Program-made: the position numbers and the translations under genes | Notes under the pieces: model-generated | The model's input: the letters and a program-made list of their open reading frames with translations, nothing else | Databases searched by the model: none | Told to the model about the DNA's origin: nothing | Part shown: positions 23,337 through 34,900 of the stretch, piece by piece | Numbering within the stretch: position 1 is the stretch's first letter | How the letters are laid out: each line of letters opens with the position of its first letter | NCBI RefSeq assembly: GCF_000281045.1 | Contig: NW_008246174.1 | Span: forward strand, 28,753-92,752 | Source of the DNA: Saprolegnia diclina VS20 | Lineage: Eukaryota; Oomycota; Saprolegniomycetes; Saprolegniales; Saprolegniaceae | DNA length: 64,000 bases | Direction of reading: 5' to 3'

Positions 23337-24505
23337 ATGATGCACCACCCCGTCGTCGGCGCTGGCAGCGAGATCGAGTGGAGCTCGCCCGACGGCCCGC
23401 AGCGCGGGTACCTCGTCTTCCCAGAGGCGCACGTCGGGCGCATCATGACGGGCGTCGTCATTGCCGCGGACGCGCCGGGCTTTGCCAGCCACCACGTCCG
23501 CACCTTTGCCGACAAGCTCGCGGAGCAGGGCTACAAGGTGCTCGTGCCCGAGGCGCCCTTCGCGCCGCTCTCGGCCGTCGACGAAGTCAGCCGCACGCCG
23601 CAGTTTGTCCAGTGGCAGCGCGACGCGGCGGCCAAACAAGACGACGTCCTCGCCCGGCTCCGCGCGGCCCGTGACGTGCTCAAGAACTTCCACGAGGTCA
23701 CGCGCGTTGGCGTGCTAGGCCTCGGCGTCGGCTCGGAAGCTGTTCTTGCGCTGGCCTCGGAGAGCCCTCCGTCGTTTGATGCGGCTGTCGTCCTCTGCCC
23801 GACCGCGCTGGCGCTGGTGCCATTGACGACGCCAACGCTCTTGGTGGCGGGCGACCGCTACGAGTACATCGACATGAAGCAGGTTTGCGCAACGATGCGT
23901 CAATGTGCTGTGACAATGACGATAGATCCGCGAGTATGCGGCCGTCGCCAACGTGGACAACCATCTTCGCGTCAAGGTCGCGTAAAGACCGCGCAGGAGT
24001 CGGTGCTAAAGACGCGTGAACTAGGTCCTGACGGGCGGCCAGCGACACGGATTTTGCTTTAGCCACATCATGGACGAGGACGCTGGGACGCTCGCGATCG
24101 CCGAGGTGCTCGACTGGCTCATGTTTTACCTGCACCGGTTCCGCCTCGCGGCCGGGACCAGCGACGGTACATGCCCTTCATCAAAGGTGCTGGTGCTGAG
24201 TTATTGCACGCTAGGCGATCCGTGGTGGCCTCAAGGGCGCAACGGGCCGTTCTACAATGTCGGCCTCGCCAACTGGCAAGCGAATCGCGCGCAGTGGACG
24301 ACGCCGGTCCGGCCGCGGTAGGTTCGATCGTGGCTTGCGATAACACTCATGCGCTCTGTGCAGGCCACCGCGCCGACCGCCCGTCGATAGCAACTTGATT
24401 CTCGAAGGCCTGGCGTCCATGCGCCGGACGTACGAGCTGCCGCAACCCATGAACCTGAGCGACGTCATTGCGCTGTACGTGGACATTTGGGACGTCAACC
24501 AGTAG
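23337..24505 (+). CDS. Dienelactone-hydrolase-like domain joined to a Gag1-like clamp (DUF4050) domain
   Basis: Five exons (23337-23882, 23926-23976, 24025-24166, 24215-24317, 24364-24505) give a continuous 327-residue frame. Residues 1-245 form an alpha/beta hydrolase of the dienelactone hydrolase family: EIEWSSPDGPQRGYLVFPE, DAPGF, LVAGDRYEYID with the acid, and GGQRHGFCFSH with the catalytic histidine. The nucleophile elbow, normally G-x-C-x-G-G, reads GLGVGS, so the cysteine is replaced by glycine and activity is doubtful. The last 80 residues (DPWWPQGRNGPFYN, ANWQANRAQWTTP, MNLSDVIALYVDIWD) match the Gag1-like clamp pattern, linked in fungi to TOR-related Gag1 proteins. A Met at 23340 is equally good as the start. 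Two genes wrongly merged is possible, but no separate promoter gap exists. Confidence 0.72.
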
Positions 24506-24556
24506 TATAGACAGACGCCCGAGCAATAGACAAGGTGTACATCTCGCAACGCGTTC

Positions 24557-27500
24557 TTATTGGTTCAAACTGAAGCCGCCGCCAATGTAGCGCTTGGACG
24601 ACGTGATCGCGAGCTGCTTTTGCTGGTCGCTCAGCTGCCGGACTTTCTCGGGCATCGCTGCGGAGATTGGATATGAGTCGACTTGATACACTGATATATA
24701 TGTACCTGGCTGCGTCGGCGCGTGCTTGTGCAGCGTTGGAAGCCCCGGCACGTCCGTGAGCTTGTCCTCGAGCTTTTTCTTGTAGTACTTGCGCTTGACG
24801 TCGTGGAGCTCGCGCGCGAGGCGCTCAATCTCAAATTTGAGTTCGTTTTCTTTCGACTGAAACATATTTTGCTCCGAGAGAAGGGCTTTGAGCTGCTTGT
24901 CCTTGTCCCGAAGCGTCTGCTGGTACACGCTTAGCTGCTCGGCGACTTCGGGGCCGGGCTGCCGCGCCAGAATGTTCTTGAGTTCAACGTACAACTTGTC
25001 CTTTTCCAAGAGGACGAGGTCCTTTTCCACGACTTCTTCGGTCTTTTGAATGAGCCGCTTCTGGAGCGTCTGGATCTTCTGGATCATCTCGTAGCTAGAT
25101 CAACATAGTTGCGTGTGGAGAGACGCTCGATAACGTACGTGGCAGGGTCGCTGCCCTCGAGCTTGCGCCACCGGTGGACATTCATGGGGTTTTCGAGCTC
25201 TTCACTGAGCGCCTTGACCTTGGTCTTCTCCTGCAGAAGCTCGCGCTGGAGGTGGTAGACCTAGAGCATGGAGTTCGTATCCAGTTTCTAATAGCATGAC
25301 TGAAGGAACCTCGCGCTTTAGATCGTCGAGTTGGCCGACTTGGTGCTTTGCGATGTGGAGCTCGCGCTTCATGTCGGTGATTTTGAGTTTGAGCACGCGA
25401 ATGTCGGCCATGCGTTCTTGGTACTGCGTCTCGCCTACCGATATGAAATGACCTTCAACTCAAAACAAAAGTACCTTTGCTGAGCGTCGACTGCTGGATC
25501 TTGAGCTTCTCGTAGAGGAGTGCGAGCTCGTCGTTGCGCCGAATGAGCTGCGTCCCGAGGATATCGCGCTCGTTGATGACTTGGTCGTACTCCTTCTTTT
25601 GCTCCAGCGCTTCGTCGTCCATGCGGCGGATCATGGTCGTCAGCTTTCGCAGCTCTGCGTCTTGGTTGTTGATGGTCTCCTCGTTGGTCGTGAGCAGCGT
25701 CCTAAACGCATCTCGATACCTTGATACCTTGATATTGTGTCAACGTACCGCAGCCGCGCGAGCTCGCTCTTGTGCTGCTCCTTTTGTTTTTCGACTTTTT
25801 GGTGGTCGAAATGCTCCTTGACGAGCGCATGGTCCTTTGCGCTCACTTCTTCCTTGAGCTGCTCGATCTGGTGGTTGATGATCTTGAACTTGCGCTTCAT
25901 CTCTGCAATCTCGTCTTGGGACTCGATGAGGTTCTTGCTGTAGAGGTTTCGGTCGCTCCGCACGGCTTCGTAGAGCTGCTGCTGCTGCTTGAGCTTGGAC
26001 TCGCCTTCGGTGACCTTTTTCTGCATCTCGTAAATGCGCATGTCCTTGAGCTTGATGTCCTCTTGCGCCTGGAGGTACAGATTGCGCTGCTCGCTGGCCT
26101 CGATGCCGTACTTCTCCCGCTCCTTCTCGAGCTGGTAGATGAGCTTGCGCTGCTTGGCGGCCTCGTTCTTGTACCCGTTGAGCTCGGCTTCGAGGTTCTT
26201 GGCGACGCGCTCGTTGGTTTTGACTTCGTCGGTGGCCTTTTTGATTTTTTCTTCAGCCTTTTGGACGTTCTTGATCTGGATGCCCCGCTCGCGCTCAAGC
26301 GCATCGAGCTCGGCCTTTTGCGCATCTAGAAACAATATATAAATGCAAAATCAAAGTCGCCGGACGGTATCGAACCCTCGATCTTCTTGTCCGTGTCGAG
26401 GTCCTTCTGCATCGACTTGATTTGCGTCTGGAGCACAATCTTGGCCGTGCGCTCTTCTTCGAGCTTCTCTTCGACTTTTTGCGTGTTGCGTTTCTCCTTG
26501 TCGATCTTGCGCTCGGCCGCGCCCTTCTCGAGCTTGAGCTTGGTGATTTCGTCGTCTTTGGCCTTGACTTCAATCTCGAGTTCCCGTCGGTGGAGTTCGA
26601 GTTGCGTCGCCTTGTCGCTCTACCAAATACACATGTTGCAGCTATATGTCCGAGCAGGAACGTTGTATACCTGCTCGTTCAAGAGCTCGGTGAGCTTTTG
26701 GCTGCGGTTGTACAGCGCTTCGTAGTCGCGGACGTACTTGTCCATCGCCGCTGCCATTAACGCGTGATAAGAGGACACGAATCATGAAGGAAGAGCGCAC
26801 CTTGGCTGTCGCTGAGCTGCTTCTCGAGGCCTTGGATCTGGGACTGGGCGCGCGTCATGTCGGTCGAGAGGGACGTGCTTTCGACTGTCTTCTTTTCAAG
26901 CTTGAGCTTGACGTCCTTGATTTCCTTGTCGAGCCGCTCCTTCCGGCGGTTCTCGCGCTCTTGTTCGTTCTATGTGCGTGTTTAGGGCTAGGTTACATAT
27001 GAAAATGATCAGCGTGTCTACCGTTTTGAGCACAATTTTCTCTTTGAGCGTCTGGATCTCGGCAATGTGCTGCTTCTTGGTCTCGTCGAGCTCCATGATG
27101 CGAGCGTGGAGCTCCTGCATGCGCTGGTGGTCTTTGCGCGCGTTGTTTTCGTGGTCTTCGTTGCTGCGCGAGAGCTCGTCCTTGGCCTTGACGAGCTCCT
27201 TCATCATGTTTTCTTGGCCGATGCTCAGCCCGGCCCTGCATTGTCTATGAGATCCCTCGAGTTCGGAGTCGTCGTACCCTTGTTCGACGAGGCGGCTCAA
27301 GTTTGTGATTTCGTCCTTGAGCTGCGTAATTGTCTCCTTGGCGCGGATCTCCTTTTCGTGGGACGCGTCCACCATCTTCCATGCCTTCTCCATTTCCTTC
27401 TTAAGTGACGCGATCGTCGCCTGGTCTTCCTGCGAGAGCTTCAAAGCCGTTTGGACTTTGGCGGCGTTGTTGACGATTTCGCCGTTGAGTTCGCGGCACT

Positions 27501-27705
27501 TTTTGATGAGCTTCTTCTCTTGAAGCGAACTCTTTTTGAGCGCGCGATGGAGCTTCTCGTACTCGAGCCGGAACCGCTCGAGGCTCTTGTCGCCGACGAG
27601 CTCCGTGAGCACCTCTTGGAAGTCCTTCTCGAGCGACTCGAGCGACGTCGGCTCCATGCTCGGCTCATCGAGGCCCTTGGGTACATTCGAGTCGTCGTCG
27701 TCCAT
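24557..27705 (-). CDS. CFAP58: Cilia- and flagella-associated protein 58
   Basis: Coiled-coil protein of about 900 residues over roughly nine exons. The N-terminal block matches CFAP58/CCDC147 closely: LESLEKDFQEVLTELVGDK, RFRLEYEKLHRALKKS, KLIKKCRELNGEIVNNAAK, ALKLSQEDQATIASLKKE and EKAWKMVDASHEKEIRAKE. The remainder is almost unbroken heptad coiled coil to the C-terminal SSKRYIGGGFSLNQ. In animals and algae CFAP58 is needed for sperm or flagellar assembly and sits along the axoneme. The chosen start (MDDDDS, 27705) begins the conserved part; an in-frame Met at 27747 would add 14 residues. The stop is 51 bases from that of the convergent hydrolase-clamp gene. Confidence 0.92.
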
Positions 27706-28288
27706 GTTGAGGAGATTGGGTTTGGTTTCACGCGCTGCATTTAGCATCCGGATCTATCCGGAGGGATGATTTTGGAGAATCATCCAGTTGCCAACGGTCA
27801 TGCCGGCGTTCCATGACCGAACGTGGTCGACTCGGTTTCTCCGCCACTGCGTTTTTCATCCAAGACGCATGTATATTTACGGTCGCAGATGATACCTGAG
27901 CCACAAATTGTCGACGCGCACCCAGTAGCTGAATAGAAAGCGTGCAGTCTCCTGGTCGTTACGATCTTCCGTTCCAGAGACCGCGCTACCATCCTATGCG
28001 CTGGTTGAGTCATTTAGCATTTTATTCGCCAGGGCTCAATGGCCACCACGGCAATGACCCCGACGATGACGACCCAGCTCGCAGCAGCATCCCAGTGCAT
28101 CGGTTGCCGAGATCCTGCAGCCCTTCGCCCCGCAACTCGCTCAGAGTATCGCGGCCCGTATTCTAGGATCTGCGCAGCCACCGCCGGGTCTCATTGCGGC
28201 CCAGTCGAGCGTGGCAGGCCATTTCCAGCTCTTTTACGACTACTTGCCGTCGACGGCAGCTCCGTCGTGGGCGACCTGCGAGGCGTTC
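27706..28288. other. Upstream region of CFAP58 and unresolved 5' part of the NHL gene
   Basis: Divergent region. From about 28097 to 28288 the reading frame of the NHL protein is already open and protein-like (SVAEILQPFAPQLAQS), but it meets a stop at 28067 without an ATG. The real 5' end is therefore spliced or frame-shifted: an ATG at 28039 lies in another frame, and a possible first exon at 27996-28003 with an intron 28004-28077 would restore the frame. Confidence 0.4.
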
Positions 28289-29938
28289 ATGGCGGCTGTT
28301 GACGACTGGGACACGCTATTTGCTTCACCAGTGGCCTCGCGACTCGAGCTCCTCGCGGTCCATCAAGCGCTCAAGAGTCGACTGACCCAGGTGGAAGGTC
28401 GGTTGCAAGAGCTGCAGGACACAGTCCAGGACCCGATCGTGACGAGCACCAAGCTGGACGACCGCGTGTGGCTCCAGGACGTCGACGTCTGGCAGATGTA
28501 CGTCGAGAGCGACGCGCTGCTCAACGACTCGCGGGCTGTGGGCAGCCAAACACAGTTACGACAGCAACTCGAGGCTGCGACCAGTGCGTGGGACGACCCG
28601 AAGCGGCCAAACCCCGCTCGACGAGCCCTTGCTCGCATGCCGGGCGATTCGCAGCGGCGCCGTTGGATCGGTCTCGTGCTACTGCTCGCAGTAGTAATCG
28701 CCGTAGCCATTGCGCTGGGTGTGACACTTCGAACGCCGTCGAGTACGACAACGTTAACTGCCGCCGATGGAACGAACGTACCAACACCGACGGCGACATC
28801 GACTCCGACAACCTTAGCACCTCTGTCAGCGTCAGCTCCAACGCCCGCTCCGACGCCTGCTCCGACGCCTGCTCCGACACCCGCTCCGACGCCTGCTCCG
28901 ACGCCTGCTCCGACGCCTGCTCCGACACCCGCTCCGACATTGCCACCTGTTGGCAACCGACCGTTCACCGTCTCAACCTTGGCGGGGACTGCTCAGTCCA
29001 GCAGTGTCGATGGCACGTTGACGTCCGCCTCGTTTCAGTATCCTCGTTCGATCGTTGGCGCTGCCGGAGTCCTCTACGTCGGTGAAGAGCACAAGCTTCG
29101 GCGCATTGATCGTACCAGCGGCACGGTGTCGACGATTGCTGGGATGCTTGGCCCTGGCCCACGCATTGACGGCAACCTTCAAGATGCTCGAATTAACAAC
29201 TTCTACGGATTGGCTCTGGACGGTCCCGGCACGTCTCTGTACGTGGCTGACGCAAGCAACAATGCCGTCCGCGCCATCGACTTGGTGCGCGGCGTCGTGT
29301 CGACTCTGGGCACCGGCGTGTCAGGCGCAACCAACGGTCCTATCGCAAGCGCCAAATTTTCCGCACCATGCGGGGTACTATGCTATGGTGACAGCATCTA
29401 CGTGGCCGACACGGCCAACAAGCTCGTCCGCCAGATTGTCAACGGCACCGTGTCCACTTTTGTCGGCAAACTCGGCTCGTCAGCGCGTATTGACGGCCCA
29501 ATTGGGGTCGCAACGCTGATCAATCCGTACGCCGTCGTTATGACGCCGCAAGGCGTCATGTACATTGCGGAAACCTACCAAAGCGTCATCCGCAAAGTCG
29601 ATCTGGACGGCACCGTGTCGACCATTGGTGGGCAGTCACCCGGCTTTGCGGACGGCCCCAGTGCCACCGCGCGCTTCAGTGGTCCGTACGGATTAGCAGC
29701 CGACGAGGACGGCAACATTTTTGTCGCCGACACGTACAACAACCGCATTCGCGTCATCGATGCGGCGACGGGCGTCGTCTCGACCATCGCAGGAGCCGCA
29801 ACATCAGGCTACATGGACGGTGTGGGCACAAACGCCAGGTTCAGGACACCGACAAGCGTCTATTACGACGGCAATGGCTCTTTGTACGTGGCTGACTACG
29901 GCAACGGCCGCATCCGCCACCTGCACTTTGACCGCTAA
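28289..29938 (+). CDS. Membrane-anchored NHL-repeat beta-propeller protein
   Basis: One open frame: an N-terminal helical segment (about 120 residues), a basic stop RRRW followed by a transmembrane helix (IGLVLLLAVVIAVAIALG), a Ser/Thr-rich stretch, eight A-P-T-P units and then a propeller of about 300 residues. The propeller has repeated units of the type GLALDGPG-SLYVADASNNAVR and ISTLAG/VSTIAG, the NHL pattern, ending GSLYVADYGNGRIRHLHFDR. With the basic residues on the N-terminal side, the propeller should face outside or the lumen (type II topology, inference). NHL propellers are protein- or ligand-binding platforms; no enzymatic residues are evident. The ATG at 28289 is the first in frame; homology-like sequence continues upstream, so the 5' end is incomplete. 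Confidence 0.72.
   Translation: MAAVDDWDTLFASPVASRLELLAVHQALKSRLTQVEGRLQELQDTVQDPIVTSTKLDDRVWLQDVDVWQMYVESDALLNDSRAVGSQTQLRQQLEAATSAWDDPKRPNPARRALARMPGDSQRRRWIGLVLLLAVVIAVAIALGVTLRTPSSTTTLTAADGTNVPTPTATSTPTTLAPLSASAPTPAPTPAPTPAPTPAPTPAPTPAPTPAPTPAPTLPPVGNRPFTVSTLAGTAQSSSVDGTLTSASFQYPRSIVGAAGVLYVGEEHKLRRIDRTSGTVSTIAGMLGPGPRIDGNLQDARINNFYGLALDGPGTSLYVADASNNAVRAIDLVRGVVSTLGTGVSGATNGPIASAKFSAPCGVLCYGDSIYVADTANKLVRQIVNGTVSTFVGKLGSSARIDGPIGVATLINPYAVVMTPQGVMYIAETYQSVIRKVDLDGTVSTIGGQSPGFADGPSATARFSGPYGLAADEDGNIFVADTYNNRIRVIDAATGVVSTIAGAATSGYMDGVGTNARFRTPTSVYYDGNGSLYVADYGNGRIRHLHFDR
28835..28942 (+). repeat. 12-base coding minisatellite
   Basis: Eight 12-base units of the GCTCCGACGCCT type, some ending in ACACCC, plus a partial ninth. 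They encode the A-P-T-P linker between the transmembrane helix and the NHL propeller. Copy number is likely to vary between strains. Confidence 0.9.
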
Positions 29939-30517
29939 GAGCTAGTACATGCATTTTTCCGACAGGTTATGTCGATAGTCAAGCAGTCCATTGGTGCCAA
30001 GTTCTTAGCCTTTATTTCGACCAAATACCCCTAATGATGATACATTATTCTCACTAGCATTTGATGCCTTCCTTCCCGAGCGCCCATACGTCGGCGCGGG
30101 GTCGCGTACCGTGCAACATGTAGGGCTAGGGCATTGCCCTTGTGAACTATCTATGACGCGCGTGCGTAGATTCACTGTGTTCAATGCAGTCAAAGGAAAA
30201 GTCGCTGCTCGTTGATATGGTGGGTGCAATTGTTGAGCGTTTAAATGGAGAAAATCCTCAATTCAAAAGTTCAACAAGCACGCCACAAGACCAATTCTAC
30301 GAACGACGTTGCAGGTCCTTGGCAACTCCAAGGCCTTACCGCTCAAGTCGAGGATCGAAAGCTGTTAAGCAGTTGAGGCAAGTGCCAGCCACAAACCACA
30401 AGCACAGTGTCGACCACTGATTGAATGAGCTCTACGGTGCGTTGGTAGCCCGTCCTTGGAGGGGTAAATAATGCTTTTGGTCATCGAAACCAAGACATGT
30501 AATTAGAATGCAGTCGG
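29939..30517. other. Intergenic, no gene seen
   Basis: About 580 bases between convergent genes. A 78-codon plus-strand frame at 30184 has no recognisable motif and probably does not code. Confidence 0.5.
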
Positions 30518-31769
30518 TTAGCCAATGCAGACACTTTGGTACGTCGGGATGAGATACTTGATGTTGATGAACGCGTCGTCGCCGCCATTGAGCTCAAAGA
30601 TCTCGAGCGTCTGCTGGATGAGATCGCCGAGGTTCTCCTGCTTTCGCTGCGAATAGTCGATGCCGTCCCCGAGGTTGTCTACAAAAACATAATGAGAATC
30701 GAGTGGTTTTTTCTGGCAAATATCACCATTTTTGCGCACGAAAATGTTGAGAATCGGCAGAATCTGACGGTAGTAGGGCACGAGCGCTTGGCCAATGAGT
30801 CCGCCGGCCGCAAACCCGTCTTGGCCGGGCTTCTTGTCGCACGTGACCATGAGCTGCAGGATGTGAAGCGTCTTGACAATGATCGATGCCTTGCGCGTGT
30901 TGAGTGCGTCTATCGTAGATCTTGGTCGCCAGATAGTCATTTTTGCAGTCGGACTTTTGATGGGAATGATGAGCTGCGGGATCACGGGCAGCACCTTGGA
31001 ACTGGCGTTCACCATCATGTCCTTGATACCCTATATAAACCAGTGCTTACGTTGATGTATCGCAACAGGTCCAGCGTACCTGCTCGGCCAAAAATGCATA
31101 CGGCTCTTCGATCTCGCGCAACCCATCGAAAAAGATGGGCAAGTAGTGGTGAAAGTCGAGCTACCGTCCAAATGAACATTGTAACTTGGACAAAGCATGT
31201 CCACCTTGGTGATATCGACCTTCCACGCGACGAGGTTTTTGACGCCGCCGTGGTCGATCTGAATTGGCAAATCGCCGCGTTCGTAAAACCTACCCTTGGA
31301 CATTGAGCACTCCAATTTGCCATCGACCACAGGCGTACTTTCGAAAGGACGTGTCGGGCGGGTTTGGCCGCTCGCGGAAGGCGCCAGGTTGGTGCCGCTC
31401 CTTGCGCGGCGACGGCGTCATGGCGCCATCGCGCTACTAAGAGCATCAAACAATGCGCTGCCGATAAGAAAGACGTACCTTGTGGAGGCGATCCGTGTCG
31501 GCGTGGCCGCCATACCCCGCGCCCTTTTTCAAAAACTGATCGGTCGTCTCACGCTTGATGGGCTTGGAGAGCGAGAAGGCGCGGATCATGTCGGGATCCG
31601 TCGGGGTATCCTCATACTTTTTCTTCTACGAGAGAGGGATTTCATATCGTGATTGGGACGGGGGGCGTACGCGGGGGGCGACTTCGGTCGTGTCAAAGCA
31701 CGACCCCGACTCCTTGAGTCCCTTGGTTCGGGGCACAATGCGCGTCGGTACATTCGGGATGCCGGACAT
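30518..31769 (-). CDS. PACRG: Parkin co-regulated gene protein homologue
   Basis: Inner-junction protein that links A- and B-tubules of axonemal doublets. Exons joined by introns of about 40-50 bases read: [17 protein letters not shown]; a linker with [37 protein letters not shown] then [20 protein letters not shown] and [26 protein letters not shown] and LIIPIKS; then [35 protein letters not shown] and [13 protein letters not shown]. These are the defining PACRG blocks in their usual order. Start at 31769 is the first ATG before the conserved N-terminal leader. It lies 181 bases downstream of the stop of the giant IPT gene, on the same strand. Unlike the animal gene there is no parkin neighbour. 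Confidence 0.93.
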
Positions 31770-31950
31770 CTTGGCGAATGGGCAACCTGCGGGCGTTGCG
31801 GCGAAACGTAAGTCGACTATTTATATACGAGCAAAAGCGCGGTAACCAACGTTGAAGATGGCAACTCGCTCTCTCTATCAGTGGTCCACTACGTTCTTAG
31901 TGGGATCTCAGCTCGGGTCTTGTAGAGTCGTTGTTGCATATACTTAATCG

Positions 31951-34900
31951 CTAACTCGTTGTATCGGGGGGCGCTTTGGCCGAGAGAATCCCGAGGTACA
32001 CGGGGCGGACTTCCTTGAGGTGTTTCTTTTCGTTGGTGCGCCCGAGCGACGCCAGCCGGGTTTGCCGGCGGGCATTGGGCAGCAAGTGCCGAGACGACGC
32101 GCGTACATCCGGCAGAATTCCCGTCAGCGCATCGAGTTGGCGCCGGCTCGCACTGTACCGGAGCGACAGCGCCCGCGTGCTGCGCTCGAGCTTGGCGTGC
32201 AGCGGCGACGACCGCTTGATTCTGAGTGTGGATATGCCAAAGCTCGCCGCAGGGGGCTTTGGTTTTTGTCGCTCGAGCTCCCGCTCCGCCTCCTCTTCAG
32301 TGAGCGGTGCAAACTTGACTTCTAGCGCCCGAGGACACTGCGAGAGGTGCTGAGCTTGCGCCACCAAGTCGATATCGGGCTTGGCGATCTCCGACCCTGG
32401 TCCTGCGTACTTGGGGTCGCACCAAACGACAACTTCGGTTGTCGCAAAAGACGGCCGCGGCGACGTCGGCAAGAGGCGATCGAGGATCGGCCCCACGTCC
32501 AAAAAGGGCTCTAGCCAAATAGAAATTGTAGCAAAATAACGAGAGCGCGCCTACGGGGAGTGATGGCCGATGTCTCGGGCGCGGTTTCGCGCATCTCGGG
32601 CACGGGGACGTTCGAGGGAATCGGGTGCGGATCGTAATGCATCGGTCCCGGCTCGGGGCTCGGAGGCCGCGGATCGGTTTGCAAGCGACTGCACATGGCG
32701 TCCAGAGTGACTTTGCCGACCTTTTCTGGATCTACGAACCGATTATCAATGTTTCAAGTCGTTTGTCGCGTGGCTACCGAGATACACCCACAACTCGACG
32801 AGCTCTGACTCATGCACATTTGGAAAGATCCAGAGGAGGCCTTCGCAAAGCCCGTTGAAGCACAGCGCTGAGCGCAAATGGGCGACGTCAAGACCCGCGC
32901 GGGCGCGCCGCCGAATGGGCGGGAAGAGGCCCGTGCCCGCGATCGGCGTCATCGGCGCCGTCACCACCGAATCCGTGTATTTAGCGTTGAGGTGCGCCGT
33001 GTTGTCAAACACGAAGATGAGTCGGCTGTAGATGTCGGCTTGCGTCGCATGGCTTCGGTAGAGCCCCTTGAGCATCTCCAAGAGGCGCCGGGGTCTACAT
33101 TCTTATCCATTAAACAAGAATCCCAAGCCGTATTTGTACTTGTGAAAGGCGTCCACGTCGGGGTGGGGCCAGACAATGTTGGGGGGAATATACATGTCGT
33201 CGCCGCCGTCTCTAGACGCCTGGAGACTCTCGACTTTGCGAATGATATCTGGTAGGTTCTCCAGCCTGATCCGTGTCATGTCGTTAGTGTACTGGTGGAA
33301 TGAGGCATGTACCGTCTGGAGCAGACAGGGGGGCGGGGACTGTGCGCCGCTTTGATCTTGAGGCTCGAGACGGCATTGTTGGCGCTGTACACGTTGAGCT
33401 TTGGCCGGCGTTTCCACTCAAAGTAGCGCTGCCACGCGACGCGTGCGCCGCCGTCGTGGTGCATACTCTGCCGGATGATCTGCACGCGCGTTTTCCAGTT
33501 GCGCCAAAAGACAAACCTTCCACATTGTTATATACTCACGGACTAGGAAGCGAAGAATACATACCACGTCTGATCGTGGACAGGGCTAAAGTCGATGCCG
33601 TTCAAGGTGAGTTGCACGGCCACAGGTCTAGATGGCGCTTTAGCAACCCCGTGCAGAAGGGGTGTCACAGGTACCCTTCGTCTCGGAGAGATGGTGTCAC
33701 CACGAGCAACTCCGACTCGTTGACGTACGTGGCCTGCACCATGGTCGTGAACGTGTCTTCAAAGCTCACTGTCCAATTGCTCGATGCTTCGTCAAATTGC
33801 AGCCGCGTAAACCGAGCCCGAAGGCTCGGAGTGTCGACGAGGAAACGGCCGCGGAGCTTCATGTGCACTCCGCCCCACATCGGTCCGTCGGTCGGCGAGA
33901 CGTCGTCCAGCAGCGGCTGATCTCGGAAGAGGTTGAGGAGTAGAGGCTGGTTCGTATACTAGAAGTCGTCATGTCAACGATCGTTCGGCGTTCGATGGAC
34001 GTACGTCGAGGACGCCGTTTCGGCCGAGACTGACGTCGACGAGAGCTGTGGCGCCAACGAGCGAGACGTCTTCGTTTGGCACAAGGTGGTGCAGCGGCGG
34101 CACGAGGCACTTGATGACACCGTCGGCGCTGCATTCGGCCGAGACGGTGACGCACAGCGACGGGTTCTCAAGCGTGAACGACACCTAGTCTCTACGGTGA
34201 GCGAAGGTACCAGCACAAGCTTACGCGAATGTGGTGGGTCTCTGAAAAGTTGTTGCCGTGGATGTAGAGCGGGTGGTCGCCCATCGAGTAGGCCCACGAC
34301 GGTACGAGCGTTCCCATCTTGGGTGCGTTGCACACGCAGAGCCGAACGTCCGCCATCGGGATAAAGTCCAGCCCGTTCATGGCTATGCACACGCGCACGA
34401 TGGACCCTAACCGCACAGTTGACCTCTGCCTCTTCAAGAGTGTCGACCCACCGGGGGGGAAATCGGGGGTGAGGCATTCGAGAAGCGTGGTCGAGAGCAC
34501 GCGGAGGTTGACGATTGCATCCGGGTGCTTGACCTCGCCGTCCTGCGCGGGCTCATGGATGAATTTGGCTATAGACACACAAGTCGACGCGTCTGCGCTA
34601 GTGATGACGCCATGTACCTCGGCCATTGTCGGTCGGTACGAAATGCTCGCCGTGGACAAGCAGCTTGGTCGTGTACACCGGTGACGCCGACTCGATCCGG
34701 TGCACGGTCGGCGTTTCGTAGATGAGCCACTGGTGGTGGGGTAGACTCGCTTCGATGACACTAGTCGTATCGAGGAGCTCGGACCAGAGTGCCATGACGC
34801 TTTGGTGCGAGAGGTCGTTCTCTGGCTCGACCGAATGCAGCGGCGGCGCCAGGAAAACGCTGTTGAAGTCGACGCCGTTGAGCGCGACGATGACGGTGAA

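Noticed and set aside
30184-30420. 78-codon plus-strand frame
   Set aside because: No motif, no family resemblance and no splice partner; probably chance.
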